From: Bacillus sp. 103mf
GTDB lineage: Bacteria; Bacillota; Bacilli; Bacillales; Bacillaceae_G
Length of the DNA stretch: 64,000 nucleotides
Direction of reading: 5' to 3'
Assembly (NCBI RefSeq): GCF_900116295.1
Contig: NZ_FPAF01000001.1
Location: forward strand, 248,001 to 312,000
Positions 53,077 to 62,312 of this stretch are shown here, piece after piece (the stretch's first letter is position 1; the number at the start of each line of letters is the position of its first letter). A program made the position numbers and the translations under genes. The notes below the pieces were generated by a model. That model was not told the DNA's origin, did not search any database, and saw only the letters and a list, made by a program, of their open reading frames with translations.

Positions 53077-53349
53077 TTAATCCATCCTTTCTTCTGCCCA
53101 CTCTATTAAAAACGCTTGAACCTGTTTTGCTGGAAAATACCATTTCTTATCCACTTTAAATTTTGGGAACCGCGGATCAAAGAAAAACTGATCTTGAATT
53201 GTATTCCACGACATACATACACGCTTTTTAAGTTCTTTGGTATCTCAAAATGTTAATTCAGCATCATATTTTTTAACCTTCTTTTGAATTTCTTCCACAC
53301 ATAATTTCTTCACAACATCCTCGTCTATTTGAACATTTAACATACTCAT
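53077..53349 (-). pseudogene. DUF771-type excisionase-like HTH protein with a Trp-to-stop change
   Basis: GGGGGGAA precedes ATG 53349. MSMLNVQIDEDVVKKLCVEE and KVKKYDAELTF are followed by TGA and then DTKELKKRVCMSWNTIQDQF, FFDPRFPKFKVDKKWYFPAK. Relatives have DAELTFWDTKELK here, so the TGA replaces TGG. DUF771 proteins are phage DNA-binding factors with an excisionase-like fold. Loss would help lock the prophage in place. Confidence 0.75.
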
Positions 53350-53362
53350 TTCCCCCCGAGTT

Positions 53363-54064
53363 TCAAACTATTGGTCTCCAGCCATTTATAAAGTTCAAAG
53401 CTTCCTCAAAATCCTTCTTCAAAATGTCACGATAACTATTAACATTGAATGTATCTTTCAAATTACGCCCCAATAATCCGAATAGCTTGCGAGTAGAATC
53501 ATGTATTTCTCTATCTACATGCTCGTTTTCCCATAAGAAGTAGATTCTTTTGGCTTTACTCTTCTCCAGAATACGTTGCTGACCGTAATCAATAGTTAAT
53601 TGCGTTTCAATTTTTTCTTCTAAGGATGTAACTCTGTTGTTTAAATCCAGTGTCCCTGTTGCTAGCAGTTTAATTTGACTGTAAGTGTTTCCTAGCATTT
53701 CTTGCTCCCCTTGTATTTGCCTTTTCATTTTTTCAAATTGCATAACATATGTAGCAGTAAAAAGTACTCCCTTTTCACCGGTTAATTTATTTGCTACCAA
53801 GTCACAACCCTTACGAGTTAAGAGATACTTTTTGTAAGCTTTGTTATTACCCTCAGTGGTATAATTGTCCTCTACAAAAAAATTCTGAGAACGCATTTTT
53901 GCGTTTTCTAAAATTTTTATATAATTTTCAATACTTCTTAATAAATCCGTGTGACGTTTACCTATCATATTTGCAACTTCTCTACTATCAACTAACAATT
54001 TTCCACCCTGATTTATAACTCCTAATGAAAACTTCTCTTCCACTACAGCTAGTTGGTCGTACAT
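53363..54064 (-). CDS. Rha-type phage regulator / antirepressor with ORF6C domain
   Basis: 233 residues. N-terminal Rha domain: VDSREVANMIGKRHTDLLRS, NYTTEGNNKAYKKYLLTRKG, CDLVANKLTGEKGVLFTATY. C-terminal ORF6C-like part: IETQLTIDYGQQRILEKSKA, STRKLFGLLGRNLKDTFNVN. GGGGAGGAG precedes the ATG. Such proteins counter the lysogenic repressor or regulate lytic genes. It overlaps the Cro-like gene by 16 bases. Confidence 0.88.
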   Translation of the reverse strand: MYDQLAVVEEKFSLGVINQGGKLLVDSREVANMIGKRHTDLLRSIENYIKILENAKMRSQNFFVEDNYTTEGNNKAYKKYLLTRKGCDLVANKLTGEKGVLFTATYVMQFEKMKRQIQGEQEMLGNTYSQIKLLATGTLDLNNRVTSLEEKIETQLTIDYGQQRILEKSKAKRIYFLWENEHVDREIHDSTRKLFGLLGRNLKDTFNVNSYRDILKKDFEEALNFINGWRPIV

Positions 54065-54306
54065 TTCGACTCCTCCCCACTATATTTAACTTGTATTTCC
54101 GTCATTTTTGTCAATAAATTAAGGTCTAACTCCAAAACAGAAGCTAACCTTATAAAAGTTTTCAAACTAGGAGTATACCTGTCATTTTCAATATCGGAAA
54201 GGTAATTCCTAGATATAGAAGCTGATTTTGATACTTCAATTTGTCGCAACTTTTTATTTTGACGACTTTTTTTGACTATCATCCCCAGTGTTTCATGGTG
54301 TTCCAT
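54049..54306 (-). CDS. Cro-like XRE regulator
   Basis: 85 residues; helix-turn-helix in MIVKKSRQNKKLRQIEVSKS, ASISRNYLSDIENDRYTPSL. First gene of the leftward (lytic) operon, facing the repressor gene at 54450 across a 143-base operator region. It probably competes with the repressor. The TATTTCCGTCATTTT word inside its 3' end repeats the operator words upstream. Confidence 0.85.
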   Translation of the reverse strand: MEHHETLGMIVKKSRQNKKLRQIEVSKSASISRNYLSDIENDRYTPSLKTFIRLASVLELDLNLLTKMTEIQVKYSGEESKCTTN

Positions 54307-54341
54307 CAGTTAATCACCGCCTTACAAAAATTATTGTACGG

Positions 54342-54387
54342 TATTTCCGTCATATTGTAAATAGATTTTATATTGTTTTTCCGTCAT
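54342..54387. promoter_or_regulatory. Lysogeny-switch operator region
   Basis: TTTCCGTCAT occurs at 54343-54352 and 54378-54387, in the same direction 35 bases apart, between the divergent repressor and Cro-like genes. A third copy is at about 54096 inside the Cro-like gene. The likely binding sites of the XRE pair. Confidence 0.6.
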
Positions 54388-54449
54388 TTTTGCATTAAAC
54401 TTTTCATAAAGGTCGATAATACCGACATTTTAGGAGGGAAACATGCCTT

Positions 54450-54878
54450 ATGAGCATATCAATAAACATAAAAAAATATAGGAAAGAAAAGAAAATGACA
54501 CAAAAAGCCTTAGCAGAAAAAGCTAATATTTCACGCTCGTATTTAGGCGATCTTGAAAGTGGAAGATACAATCCTAGTTTAGACACATTAAGAACAATCG
54601 CTTCCGCTTTAGATATTGATATTAATTTATTACTTACTGAAGATGGAGCTACTCAAACAAGTAACCTTACTTCAAAAGATGAAAAAGACATAGCAAAGAG
54701 AATGGAAGAAATAAAAAGAGATCTTCAAGGTGAAGATGGTTTAATGTTCTCTGGCGAACCTATGAGTCCGGAAGCTGTAGAATCGTTATTGGACGCAATG
54801 GAATACATCGTGAAACAAACTAAAGTAATCAATAAAAAATACGTTCCTAAGAAATATCGTAATACTAACAATAACTGA
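54450..54878 (+). CDS. XRE-family lysogenic repressor (ImmR-like)
   Basis: 142 residues. The HTH lies at residues 5-60 (NIKKYRKEKKMTQKALAEKA, NISRSYLGDLESGRYNPSLD). The C-terminal half is charged and acidic without a LexA-like peptidase. TAGGAGGG is 11 bases upstream of the ATG. Another ATG 8 bases after the site opens a 12-codon frame that might act as a leader. Next is an ImmA-type peptidase, which cleaves such repressors in ICEBs1-like systems. Confidence 0.85.
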   Translation: MSISINIKKYRKEKKMTQKALAEKANISRSYLGDLESGRYNPSLDTLRTIASALDIDINLLLTEDGATQTSNLTSKDEKDIAKRMEEIKRDLQGEDGLMFSGEPMSPEAVESLLDAMEYIVKQTKVINKKYVPKKYRNTNNN

Positions 54879-54900
54879 TGCGAGCTTAGGAGGGAAAACA

Positions 54901-55329
54901 TTGAAATTCGTCATAAGAGATCTAGTCAAACAACTTTGCAAAAAATACAACACGAATAACCCCTATGAGCTTGCAGATTACTTAAAGATTAATATACTAA
55001 ACTGGGATCTACACGAGGAAATAAACGGATTTTACAAATATGAAAAAAGAAATCGTTTTATTGTTATTAATAATAATTTATCTCCATCCATGCAAAGAAC
55101 GGTTTGTGCTCATGAATTAGGACATGCAATCCTACACACTCATGCAAATACACCTTTTCTGCGTAAGAACACATTTTTTTCTGTTGATAAATTAGAGATA
55201 GAAGCAAATACTTTTGCTGCGCTTTTGTTAATTGATGATACAACCATTAATCTTGGAGATACAAAAGCATGTATAGCATATAAAAATAATATCCCAGTGG
55301 AACTCTTAGAGTTTTATACATTTTATTGA
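54901..55329 (+). CDS. immA: ImmA/IrrE-family metallopeptidase
   Basis: 142 residues, with a TTG start behind TAGGAGGG. Zinc motif CAHELGHAILHTHA near residue 65, and IEANTFAALLL about 35 residues later, which gives the third ligand. This is the ImmA pattern: it cuts the partner repressor after DNA damage or a signal, releasing lytic genes. It lies 22 bases behind the repressor. The name follows the ICEBs1 pair; no quorum-sensing partner is seen next to it. Confidence 0.85.
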   Translation: MKFVIRDLVKQLCKKYNTNNPYELADYLKINILNWDLHEEINGFYKYEKRNRFIVINNNLSPSMQRTVCAHELGHAILHTHANTPFLRKNTFFSVDKLEIEANTFAALLLIDDTTINLGDTKACIAYKNNIPVELLEFYTFY

Positions 55330-55344
55330 AGGAGAGGAAATAAA

Positions 55345-56488
55345 ATGGCTAGTTTTCGAAAAGTAAGTAACGGCTGGCAATATCGTATTAAATTCAAAGA
55401 CCCTTATACTCAAGAGTTTAAAGAAAAAACTAAACGTGGATTCAAAACAAAAAAAGAAGCCCAAATCGCTGCGGCTGAAGAAGAAAAAAATATTGAATGG
55501 TTTAGAAGTTGAAAGCACCCTTACATCATTAAAGTATTACCTTCGTGACTGGTTAAAATTATTTAAAGAAAATACAGTTAGAAAAAACACTTTTATTCTA
55601 CATGAGCGTAATATTGCAAAACATTTAATTCCTTATTTCAAGAACATCAACTTAAAAGAGATTAAACCTATGATGTATCAAAATTTCATCAATCACTTGA
55701 CTGATAAAGGATATAGTAAACGCACAATAGAAATTATCCATGGTACAATGCATAACGCTATGAAAAAAGCTGTTAGTTTAAAAAAAATTGAATACAACCC
55801 TTGTGAAGACATAGTAATTTCTAATAAAAACAATAAAGAAAAAGAATGTCTCAAGTATATGCGAACTGAAGACATCCCTCTTTTTCTAAAAAATACTTAT
55901 CAATATAACTATATCTATTATATCTTTTTCAAAACTCTAATCAATACAGGCATGCGAAAAGGTGAAGCTGCAGCATTACAATGGAGTGATATTGATTTCA
56001 AAGAACAAACAATCAACATCACTAAAACATTAGATTTTTCAGCCAAAAAAGGTGAGAACCTTTTTGGAGATACAAAAACCTTTACTTCTCGCCGTACCAT
56101 TTTAATACCTAAACTATTAGTTAACGACTTACTTAATCATAAGAAATGGCAAAACGAAAACAAACTTGTTTTACAAGAAGCGTATAAACATGAATTAGAT
56201 TTAGTATTCACTAAAGTAGACGGTAGTTTTTTACCGAAATCAACTTTATTCAACGCTTTTTCTCGAATCCTTAAGAAAGCAGATTTACCAAAATTAGAAA
56301 TTCATTCGCTTCGACATACACATGCGGTTCTTCTATTAGAATCTGGTGCAAGTATGAAATACATTCAAGATCGTTTGGGACATAAAAATATCGAAATCAC
56401 TTCGAACGTTTATTCACATATTAGTGACAAGATTAATAAAGATTCCATCGCAGAATTTGAAGCCTATATGAATGATGTTTTGGGTTAA
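55345..56488 (+). pseudogene. int: Tyrosine integrase for the glnA site, frameshifted
   Basis: ATG 55345 opens the arm-binding domain: MASFRKVSNGWQYRIKFKDP, KRGFKTKKEAQIAAAEEEK. At a run of seven A near 55490 the frame breaks (stop at 55510-55512). With six A it would join ILNGLEVESTLTSLKYYLRD in the second frame, which then runs to 56488. Catalytic parts are present there: NTGMRKGEAAALQW (Arg), HSLRHTHAVLLLESG (His, Arg) and TSNVYSHIS (Tyr). The gene ends 59 bases before the glnA attachment repeat. As read, no full integrase is made unless ribosomes or polymerase slip. Confidence 0.85.
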
Positions 56489-56546
56489 AAAATTTTTTCG
56501 ATTTTTTGTGGCTGTTTTTCTTTTCATACTTTTAACATTGATTTAG

Positions 56547-56650
56547 CCACAAAAAGAAAAAAGCCCCGATACAAGTAGTATCAAGGCTTCCAACTCTTAG
56601 TAAAGAGTCATATATTGATCGCGTTCCCATTGGTGAACTTGCGTACGGAA
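56547..56650. other. glnA attachment site, copy C (true glnA end, att)
   Basis: The 104-base repeat containing the terminator and last 17 codons of glnA. The prophage inserted such that glnA keeps an intact end; the matching copies B and A lie 18.6 and 36.65 kb to the left. Confidence 0.92.
56561..56588 (-). terminator. glnA terminator
   Basis: On the minus strand AAGCCTTGATAC pairs with GTATCGGGGCTT, followed by TTTTTCTTTTTG. It is part of the attachment repeat, so integration does not remove it. Confidence 0.85.
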
Positions 56651-57931
56651 CATATCCCACTCAATTTCTTTCGCTTCAATAAAGTGCTCAAGTAAGTGTT
56701 CTCCTAACGCACCGCAAATGATTTCGCTTGATTTTAGTTCATTTAATGCTTGTGCTAATGTAGCTGGCAAATCAATAATGCCTGCTTTTTCGCGTTCTTC
56801 TGGAGTCATTACATAAATGTTACGATCTACCGCAGGTGGTACCGCTAGTTTATTTTTAATCCCATCAAGACCTGCTGCTAGTAATACAGCCATTGCTAAA
56901 TATGGGTTTGCAGCTGGGTCTACGCTACGTACTTCTACACGCGTACTTACACCGCGAGATGCAGGGATACGGATTAACGGGCTACGGTTTTGTGCAGACC
57001 ACGCTACGTAACAAGGTGCTTCATATCCAGGTACTAAACGTTTATAAGAGTTTACAGTTGGATTTGTTACAGCTGTAAAGCTTGGTGCATGTTTTAAAAT
57101 ACCTGCGATGAAGTGGCGAGCATCGTCACTTAATTGTAAATCACCATTTTGATCGTAGAATACGTTCTCACCATTTTTGAATAGTGATAAGTTACAGTGC
57201 ATACCAGAACCGTTTACACCAAATAGTGGTTTTGGCATAAATGTTGCGTGTAAACCGTGTTTACGCGCGATTGTTTTTACAACAAGTTTAAACGTTTGAA
57301 TATCGTCGCATGCCTTAATTGCACTTGCATATTTGAAGTCAATTTCATGTTGCCCTGGTGCAACTTCATGGTGAGATGCTTCAATTTCAAAGCCCATTTC
57401 TTCAAGTTCAAGAACGATATCACGACGGCAGTTTTCCCCTAAATCCATCGGAGCAAGGTCGAAATATCCACCATTATCATTTAATTCTAATGTTGGATTT
57501 CCTTTTTCATCAACTTTAAATAAGAAAAACTCCGGCTCTGGCCCAAGATTGAAATCAGTGAAGCCTAGTTCTTCCATTTCTTTTAACATGCGTTTTAAGT
57601 TGTTACGTGGATCACCTTCAAACGGTGTACCGTCTGCATTATAAATATCACAAATTAATCTCGCTACTTTCCCTTTTTCAGCAGTCCACGGGAAGACTAC
57701 CCATGTATCTAAGTCTGGATATAAGTACATGTCAGATTCTTCAATGCGAACAAATCCTTCAATAGAAGATCCGTCAAACATCATTTTGTTATCTAGAGCT
57801 TTTGTTAACTGACTAACTGGAATTTCTACGTTTTTAATACTTCCTAAAAGATCCGTAAATTGCAGACGGATATACTTTACATTCTCTTCTTTCGCTAAAC
57901 GGAAAATATCTTCTTTTGTGTACTTTGCCAT
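56597..57931 (-). CDS. glnA: Glutamine synthetase type I
   Basis: 444 residues from the ATG at 57931 (GGAGGAATTG upstream); the frame extends 15 codons further but without need. It joins ammonia to glutamate with ATP, and the feedback-inhibited enzyme also controls GlnR and TnrA. Motifs: [60 protein letters not shown] and NRSPLIRIP. It follows glnR in one operon. The attachment site covers its last codons. Confidence 0.97.
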   Translation of the reverse strand: MAKYTKEDIFRLAKEENVKYIRLQFTDLLGSIKNVEIPVSQLTKALDNKMMFDGSSIEGFVRIEESDMYLYPDLDTWVVFPWTAEKGKVARLICDIYNADGTPFEGDPRNNLKRMLKEMEELGFTDFNLGPEPEFFLFKVDEKGNPTLELNDNGGYFDLAPMDLGENCRRDIVLELEEMGFEIEASHHEVAPGQHEIDFKYASAIKACDDIQTFKLVVKTIARKHGLHATFMPKPLFGVNGSGMHCNLSLFKNGENVFYDQNGDLQLSDDARHFIAGILKHAPSFTAVTNPTVNSYKRLVPGYEAPCYVAWSAQNRSPLIRIPASRGVSTRVEVRSVDPAANPYLAMAVLLAAGLDGIKNKLAVPPAVDRNIYVMTPEEREKAGIIDLPATLAQALNELKSSEIICGALGEHLLEHFIEAKEIEWDMFRTQVHQWERDQYMTLY

Positions 57932-57979
57932 GTTCAATTCCTCCTTAGTCCCTCTAAACATTCTCAAAATTATCAATCA

Positions 57980-58372
57980 TTAATGAAAAAACCTTGAAAT
58001 ATCACCTTGTCGTAAAGACGTTCGATTAAATCTGCCTGTATGTTGCAGTTCATCTCGAAGAATTTTACGAAGCTCAGATTTCGAAATTTCCTTCACTTCT
58101 TCTCTTACTTGTTTCGCCTCTGATTGATTTTCCTTCATTAGTAGTACTTGCTTAATACCAGCCATGTTTAAACCTTGATCTAACAAATCTTTAATCTCTA
58201 ACAATTTATCTACATCGTTAAATGAAAATAATCTACGATTTCCTTTTGTACGGGTTGGGGAAATCAATTTATGTTCTTCATAGTAACGAATTTGACGTGC
58301 AGATAATTGTGTTAAATCCATAACTATACTTATTGGAAACAGCGGAGCAGAACGTCGATCATTTTGCGTCAC
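57980..58372 (-). CDS. glnR: GlnR, MerR-family nitrogen repressor
   Basis: 130 residues: [40 protein letters not shown] is the winged HTH of MerR proteins. The C-terminal end [16 protein letters not shown] is the GlnR tail that responds to feedback-inhibited glutamine synthetase. It represses glnRA when nitrogen is plentiful; two of its boxes lie upstream. The gap to glnA is 48 bases. Confidence 0.95.
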   Translation of the reverse strand: MTQNDRRSAPLFPISIVMDLTQLSARQIRYYEEHKLISPTRTKGNRRLFSFNDVDKLLEIKDLLDQGLNMAGIKQVLLMKENQSEAKQVREEVKEISKSELRKILRDELQHTGRFNRTSLRQGDISRFFH

Positions 58373-58404
58373 TTCAGTTCCCCCTTCGCCTTAACTTGAT
58401 TCTC

Positions 58405-58454
58405 ATTCTATACCATGTTATGTATCATGTCAACAGATGTTAGCTTTTCTTACA
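58405..58454 (-). promoter_or_regulatory. glnRA promoter with two GlnR/TnrA boxes
   Basis: On the minus strand: TGTAAGAAAAGCTAACA (58438-58454) fits TGTNAN7TNACA exactly. TGACATGATACATAACA (58416-58432) fits with one mismatch and overlaps the promoter. The -35 is TTGACA (58428-58433) and the -10 is TAGAAT (58405-58410), 17 bases apart. This is the arrangement known for B. subtilis glnRA. Confidence 0.88.
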
Positions 58455-58512
58455 TGGTTTTTCCGAAAAATTTTTTCACTCTTATTAAAATGGCTCAATT
58501 CATTACTTATAT

Positions 58513-58543
58513 ACAAAAAAGCCGCCAAAATTGGCAGCCTTTA
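58513..58543 (-). terminator. Terminator of the hflX-ynbB operon
   Basis: GGCTGCCAATTTTGGCGGC and TTTTTTGT on the minus strand, just after the ynbB stop. Confidence 0.8.
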
Positions 58544-58544
58544 T

Positions 58545-59816
58545 TTAAGAAATTACTAATAGATTTTTTTCAATAAGCGTATCAATAGCAGAACAAATCG
58601 CAATCTTCACATGCGAATATGTTAAGCCCCCCTGTACATAAGCAACATAAGGCGGACGAATTGGACCATCTGCTGATAATTCAATACTCGCACCTTGAAT
58701 AAATGTACCTGCAGCCATAATCACATCGTCTTCATACCCCGGCATGTAATTTGGATATGGTGTAAAATGCGCATTAATCGGTGATGCATATTGAATCGCT
58801 TGGCAAAATGCAATCATACGTTCTTTATCATCAAATTGAACAGATTGTATTAAATCTGTTCGCGGCGCATCCCAAGTTGGCGATGTATTCATACCAAGCC
58901 TTTCTAAAAAGGCCGCTGTAAAAATCGCACCTTTTAGTGCTTGACCAGCAACATGTGGCGCTAAGAAAAACCCTTGATACATCTCTTGTAAACTATATAA
59001 AGATGCACCAGCTTCTGCTCCAATACCTGGGGACGTTAAACGATATGCACACGCTTCTACATATTGCTCTTTTCCAACAATATAGCCGCCCGTTTTCACA
59101 ATGCCGCCACCCGGATTTTTAATAAGTGAACCTGCCATTAAATCTGCATCGACATGACACGGTTCTAGCTCTTCTACAAATTCTCCGTAGCAGTTGTCTA
59201 CAAACACAACAACATCCGGTTTAATTTCTTTTACAAATGCAATCATTTCTTTAATTTCGGCAATTGTAAATGACGGGCGAGTTGCATAGCCCTTTGAACG
59301 TTGAATCCCAATCATTTTTGTATTTTCATGGATTGCCGCTTGCACTGCAGCAAAATCAACACGTCCCTCTTCTGTTAAAGCAACTGCCTGGTAACCGATA
59401 TTATACTCTTTAAATGAGCCAACACCTTTTCCGCGAACACCAACAATTTCTTCTAACGTATCATATGGCTTCCCAGTTATATATAACAATTCATCACCAG
59501 GGCGTAAAATTCCAAACAACGCTGTAGAGATTGCATGAGTTCCAGAAATAATTTGCGGACGCACGAGACCTGCTTCTGCCCCAAATACATCAGCATACAC
59601 TTTTTCTAACGTATCACGGCCGATATCATCATAGCCATATCCTGTTGTTGGAATAAAATGCACGTCACTAATTTTATGATTACGAAAACTTTCTAACACA
59701 CGAAATTGATTACTTTCAATTACTCCATCAATATATTTATGTATTCCCGCAACTTGCATTTCTACTTCTTTTACAATCGGGGCAATCTTTTCCCCATTCT
59801 TCAATCGATTAAACAT
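58545..59816 (-). CDS. ynbB: YnbB: PLP enzyme of the methionine gamma-lyase/aluminium-resistance family
   Basis: 423 residues, typical length. Fold-type I PLP motifs: [60 protein letters not shown], and the Lys loop [16 protein letters not shown]. The exact substrate is not settled; related enzymes split cysteine- or methionine-type thioethers. It overlaps hflX by eight bases, the same order as in B. subtilis. Confidence 0.9.
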   Translation of the reverse strand: MFNRLKNGEKIAPIVKEVEMQVAGIHKYIDGVIESNQFRVLESFRNHKISDVHFIPTTGYGYDDIGRDTLEKVYADVFGAEAGLVRPQIISGTHAISTALFGILRPGDELLYITGKPYDTLEEIVGVRGKGVGSFKEYNIGYQAVALTEEGRVDFAAVQAAIHENTKMIGIQRSKGYATRPSFTIAEIKEMIAFVKEIKPDVVVFVDNCYGEFVEELEPCHVDADLMAGSLIKNPGGGIVKTGGYIVGKEQYVEACAYRLTSPGIGAEAGASLYSLQEMYQGFFLAPHVAGQALKGAIFTAAFLERLGMNTSPTWDAPRTDLIQSVQFDDKERMIAFCQAIQYASPINAHFTPYPNYMPGYEDDVIMAAGTFIQGASIELSADGPIRPPYVAYVQGGLTYSHVKIAICSAIDTLIEKNLLVIS

Positions 59817-61089
59817 CTTCTTTCTCTTCTCCTTTTCTCGTTGAATATTTATGGATTTGTCCGTTTAGCGGAGAATGAGCAAAAATATACCCTGTACATT
59901 CGTATGCTTGCTTCTCTTCTCGAAACGTCATTGCTTTTAATACTGTTTCTGTTTTTAAAAGCGTCAACAATCTGCCTTCATGCACCGGAATCATTAATTC
60001 ATACGAATCCATTCGCTTCATCATTTCTATTTCTACAACTTCTTTTAATTTTTCTAAATCCACCGCTTGAAAAGCACTTGTCATAATAAAATCATTCTTC
60101 GGGAACGGAATGAAGTTTGGATGTAACTTATCTTTTTTATTGTACACAGTAATAATTGGAATGTGATCAAATTCAAGATCTTGCAATAATTTTTTCACCG
60201 TTTCTTCATGCCCAATATAATTTGGATCAGCTGAATCGATAACATGCAAAATAACGTCCGCTTCATTTACTTCTTCTAACGTGGAACGAAATGCTGCAAC
60301 TAACGATGTCGGTAAATCTTGAATAAACCCAACTGTATCTGTTAATAACACTGTATATCCACATGGCAACTGCATTTTACGTGTCGTCGGATCAAGAGTT
60401 GCAAACAGTAAGTCTTCCTCAAATGTATCAGCCGCTGTTAATCTGTTAAACAGCGTAGATTTTCCAGCATTCGTGTATCCAACTAAAGAAACTTGAAAAA
60501 CCTGATTTTCCTTACGTCGTTCACGGTATCTTTTGCGATGCTCTACTACACCAGAGAGTTGCCGTTTAATTTCATCAATGCGAGAACGAATATGACGACG
60601 ATCCGTTTCTAACTTCGTTTCCCCCGGACCTCTTGTTCCAATACCACCACCAAGACGAGATAACGCTTGCCCTTGTCCTACAAGACGCGGCAACGCATAT
60701 TGAAGCTGCGCAAGTTCCACTTGCAATTTCCCTTCTCTCGACTTCGCGCGCTGAGCAAAAATATCTAATATCAGTTGTGTACGATCAATAACTCTCGCAT
60801 CTAACTGTGCTGATAAATTTCGAATTTGGCTCGGTGTTAATTCATTATTAAAAATAATAACATCTGGTTCTAGTTCTTCTGCAAGCAAAGTAAGCTCTTC
60901 TAACTTCCCCTTCCCGATATACGTTGCTGGATGGAACTTAGAACGCTTTTGCACCGCCATAACTAACACTTCTGCTTGTGCTGTTTTTGCTAATGAAGCT
61001 AGCTCTTCCATTGAATGTTCAAAACGTTCGTCATCATCTTGGGGTAATTGACAGCCAACTAGTATCACTTTTTCTTTTTTTTCTAACAA
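59809..61089 (-). CDS. hflX: HflX ribosome-associated GTPase
   Basis: 426 residues. N-terminal HflX domain: [20 protein letters not shown] and [20 protein letters not shown]. Glycine-rich helical linker: [20 protein letters not shown]. The G domain follows with [14 protein letters not shown] (G1), [14 protein letters not shown] (G3) and TVYNKKDKL (G4). HflX splits stalled or hibernating 70S ribosomes, especially after heat or antibiotic stress. First gene of the operon with ynbB. Confidence 0.96.
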   Translation of the reverse strand: MLEKKEKVILVGCQLPQDDDERFEHSMEELASLAKTAQAEVLVMAVQKRSKFHPATYIGKGKLEELTLLAEELEPDVIIFNNELTPSQIRNLSAQLDARVIDRTQLILDIFAQRAKSREGKLQVELAQLQYALPRLVGQGQALSRLGGGIGTRGPGETKLETDRRHIRSRIDEIKRQLSGVVEHRKRYRERRKENQVFQVSLVGYTNAGKSTLFNRLTAADTFEEDLLFATLDPTTRKMQLPCGYTVLLTDTVGFIQDLPTSLVAAFRSTLEEVNEADVILHVIDSADPNYIGHEETVKKLLQDLEFDHIPIITVYNKKDKLHPNFIPFPKNDFIMTSAFQAVDLEKLKEVVEIEMMKRMDSYELMIPVHEGRLLTLLKTETVLKAMTFREEKQAYECTGYIFAHSPLNGQIHKYSTRKGEEKEDV

Positions 61090-61177
61090 ATATCTTCACT
61101 CATCCTTTTCGAAAATTAAACCTTCTAATATAATAGCAGAGTAAAAACATTTCATCTAGTTAGTGGGGGAGAATTTC

Positions 61178-61801
61178 ATGGCATGGGATTTATTTAGCAT
61201 CATTGGTACAATTGCCTTTGCTTTAAGCGGAGCAATCATCGCGATGGAAGAAGAATATGATATTTTTGGGGTTTATATTTTAGGGATGGCAACCGCCTTC
61301 GGAGGAGGCGCAATGCGCAATTTATTAATCGGTTATCCAATTGTTTCGTTTTGGCAACAAGATATGCTATTTCAAATTGCACTATTATCAATAACTATTA
61401 TCTTCTTATTTCCAAATAAACTTATCAAACATTGGAAGCGCTGGGAAAATATCACCGATGCAATTGGTTTATCTGCTTTTGCAATTCAAGGTGCACTATA
61501 TGCACAAAAACTAAACTTGCCAATTAGCGCAACGATTGTAGCATCTGTGTTAACAGGAATCGGGGGTGGTATTATCCGTGATTTATTAGCACGCCGAAAA
61601 CCACTTGTACTACAATCAGAGATTTATGCACTTTGGACAATTTTGGCCGGATTGTTAATTGGTGCTAAAATTGTTACGAGTGACTCAGCATTGTATATTT
61701 TATTCGTTCTTATCGTATGTTTCCGTATGATTTCTATCTATTACAAATGGCATTTGCCACATCGTAGTGTAGAAAAGATTGAACATTTCAGTGATCGATA
61801 A
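61178..61801 (+). CDS. TRIC-type (UPF0126/YvgT-like) membrane channel protein
   Basis: 207 residues from ATG 61178 (GGGGGAG upstream). Two glycine-rich repeats: SIIGTIAFALSGAIIAMEEE with ATAFGGGAMRNLLIG, and DAIGLSAFAIQGALYAQ with VLTGIGGGIIRDLLARR. This is the UPF0126 pattern, now known as prokaryotic trimeric intracellular cation channels. About seven membrane helices. It likely moves small cations across the membrane. Divergent from hflX. Confidence 0.88.
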   Translation: MAWDLFSIIGTIAFALSGAIIAMEEEYDIFGVYILGMATAFGGGAMRNLLIGYPIVSFWQQDMLFQIALLSITIIFLFPNKLIKHWKRWENITDAIGLSAFAIQGALYAQKLNLPISATIVASVLTGIGGGIIRDLLARRKPLVLQSEIYALWTILAGLLIGAKIVTSDSALYILFVLIVCFRMISIYYKWHLPHRSVEKIEHFSDR

Positions 61802-61806
61802 ACAAA

Positions 61807-61838
61807 TGAACCCTTTACTTTTTTTGTAAAGGGTTTTT
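61807..61838 (+). terminator. Rho-independent terminator
   Basis: AACCCTTTAC / GTAAAGGGTT with TTTCT after the channel gene. Confidence 0.8.
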
Positions 61839-61988
61839 CTACTTTCCCCTATCCTAATCAAAAAAACATTCCGCTTAATCCTCCTTATCATCATTAGTAA
61901 CGAAAAATACCACTCATGAAAGTATTATTTTATTGCATGTTTTTTGCACATATCCGTAAATACTATTCCATAAAGAGAGGTGAGACAA

Positions 61989-62132
61989 ATGACAAAGCAC
62001 GTGAATAAAGGGGCGCAAAGAAGTTCCGTAGATCAATTTGGACATGATGTAAATTCCGCATACGAAAAAAGCAAAAAAATGGAGCGCTATCACAAGGAAT
62101 ATCAACAAAAAGCAAAAGAAGAACAGGGGTGA
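61989..62132 (+). CDS. Small basic protein, spore-type
   Basis: 47 residues: MTKHVNKGAQRSSVDQFGHD, VNSAYEKSKKMERYHKEYQQ, KAKEEQG. GAGAGGTG precedes the ATG by six bases. Very hydrophilic, Lys- and Gln-rich. It is followed six bases later by a small acid-soluble spore protein-like gene, so it may be forespore-expressed. GCATG near 61935 and AATACTA near 61958 loosely resemble a sigma-G promoter. Family not recognised. Confidence 0.65.
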   Translation: MTKHVNKGAQRSSVDQFGHDVNSAYEKSKKMERYHKEYQQKAKEEQG

Positions 62133-62138
62133 GGTAAA

Positions 62139-62273
62139 ATGGCAAAAGGAAATAACAAACGTAATCGTGGACAAAACAGCAGCGTTAATCCACAAGGACT
62201 TGCTTCAGATGTAGCAGATCAAAGTCCAAAAAGCCAATTAGAACAACGCGCAAAAACAAAGAATACGAAATAA
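62139..62273 (+). CDS. Small acid-soluble spore protein-like (SspL-like)
   Basis: 44 residues: MAKGNNKRNRGQNSSVNPQG, LASDVADQSPKSQLEQRAKT, KNTK. The VNPQG...PKSQLEQRAKxKNTK pattern resembles SspL of B. subtilis (VTPQG...PKTELEERAKKSNTK). Such minor spore proteins are made in the forespore. GGGGTGAGG lies before the ATG, inside the end of the preceding gene. The name is left open because the match is by eye only. Confidence 0.65.
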   Translation: MAKGNNKRNRGQNSSVNPQGLASDVADQSPKSQLEQRAKTKNTK

Positions 62274-62300
62274 AACACGAAGCATTACGCTTCGTGTTTT
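62272..62300. terminator. Bidirectional terminator
   Basis: AAAACACGAAGC (62272) / GCTTCGTGTTTT (62289), perfect 12-base-pair stem between the spore-type gene and spoVK. Confidence 0.85.
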
Positions 62301-62312
62301 ATTATAAACAAT

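Noticed and set aside
52606-54306. Restriction or abortive-infection system in the early operon
   Set aside because: Genes there read as replication, Rha and XRE-type phage genes; none shows nuclease or helicase motifs.
54440-54480. 12-codon frame (MPYEHINKHKKI) as an upstream peptide gene
   Set aside because: It overlaps the repressor start in another frame. It is well placed behind the ribosome site, but there is no further support; it is only noted under the repressor.
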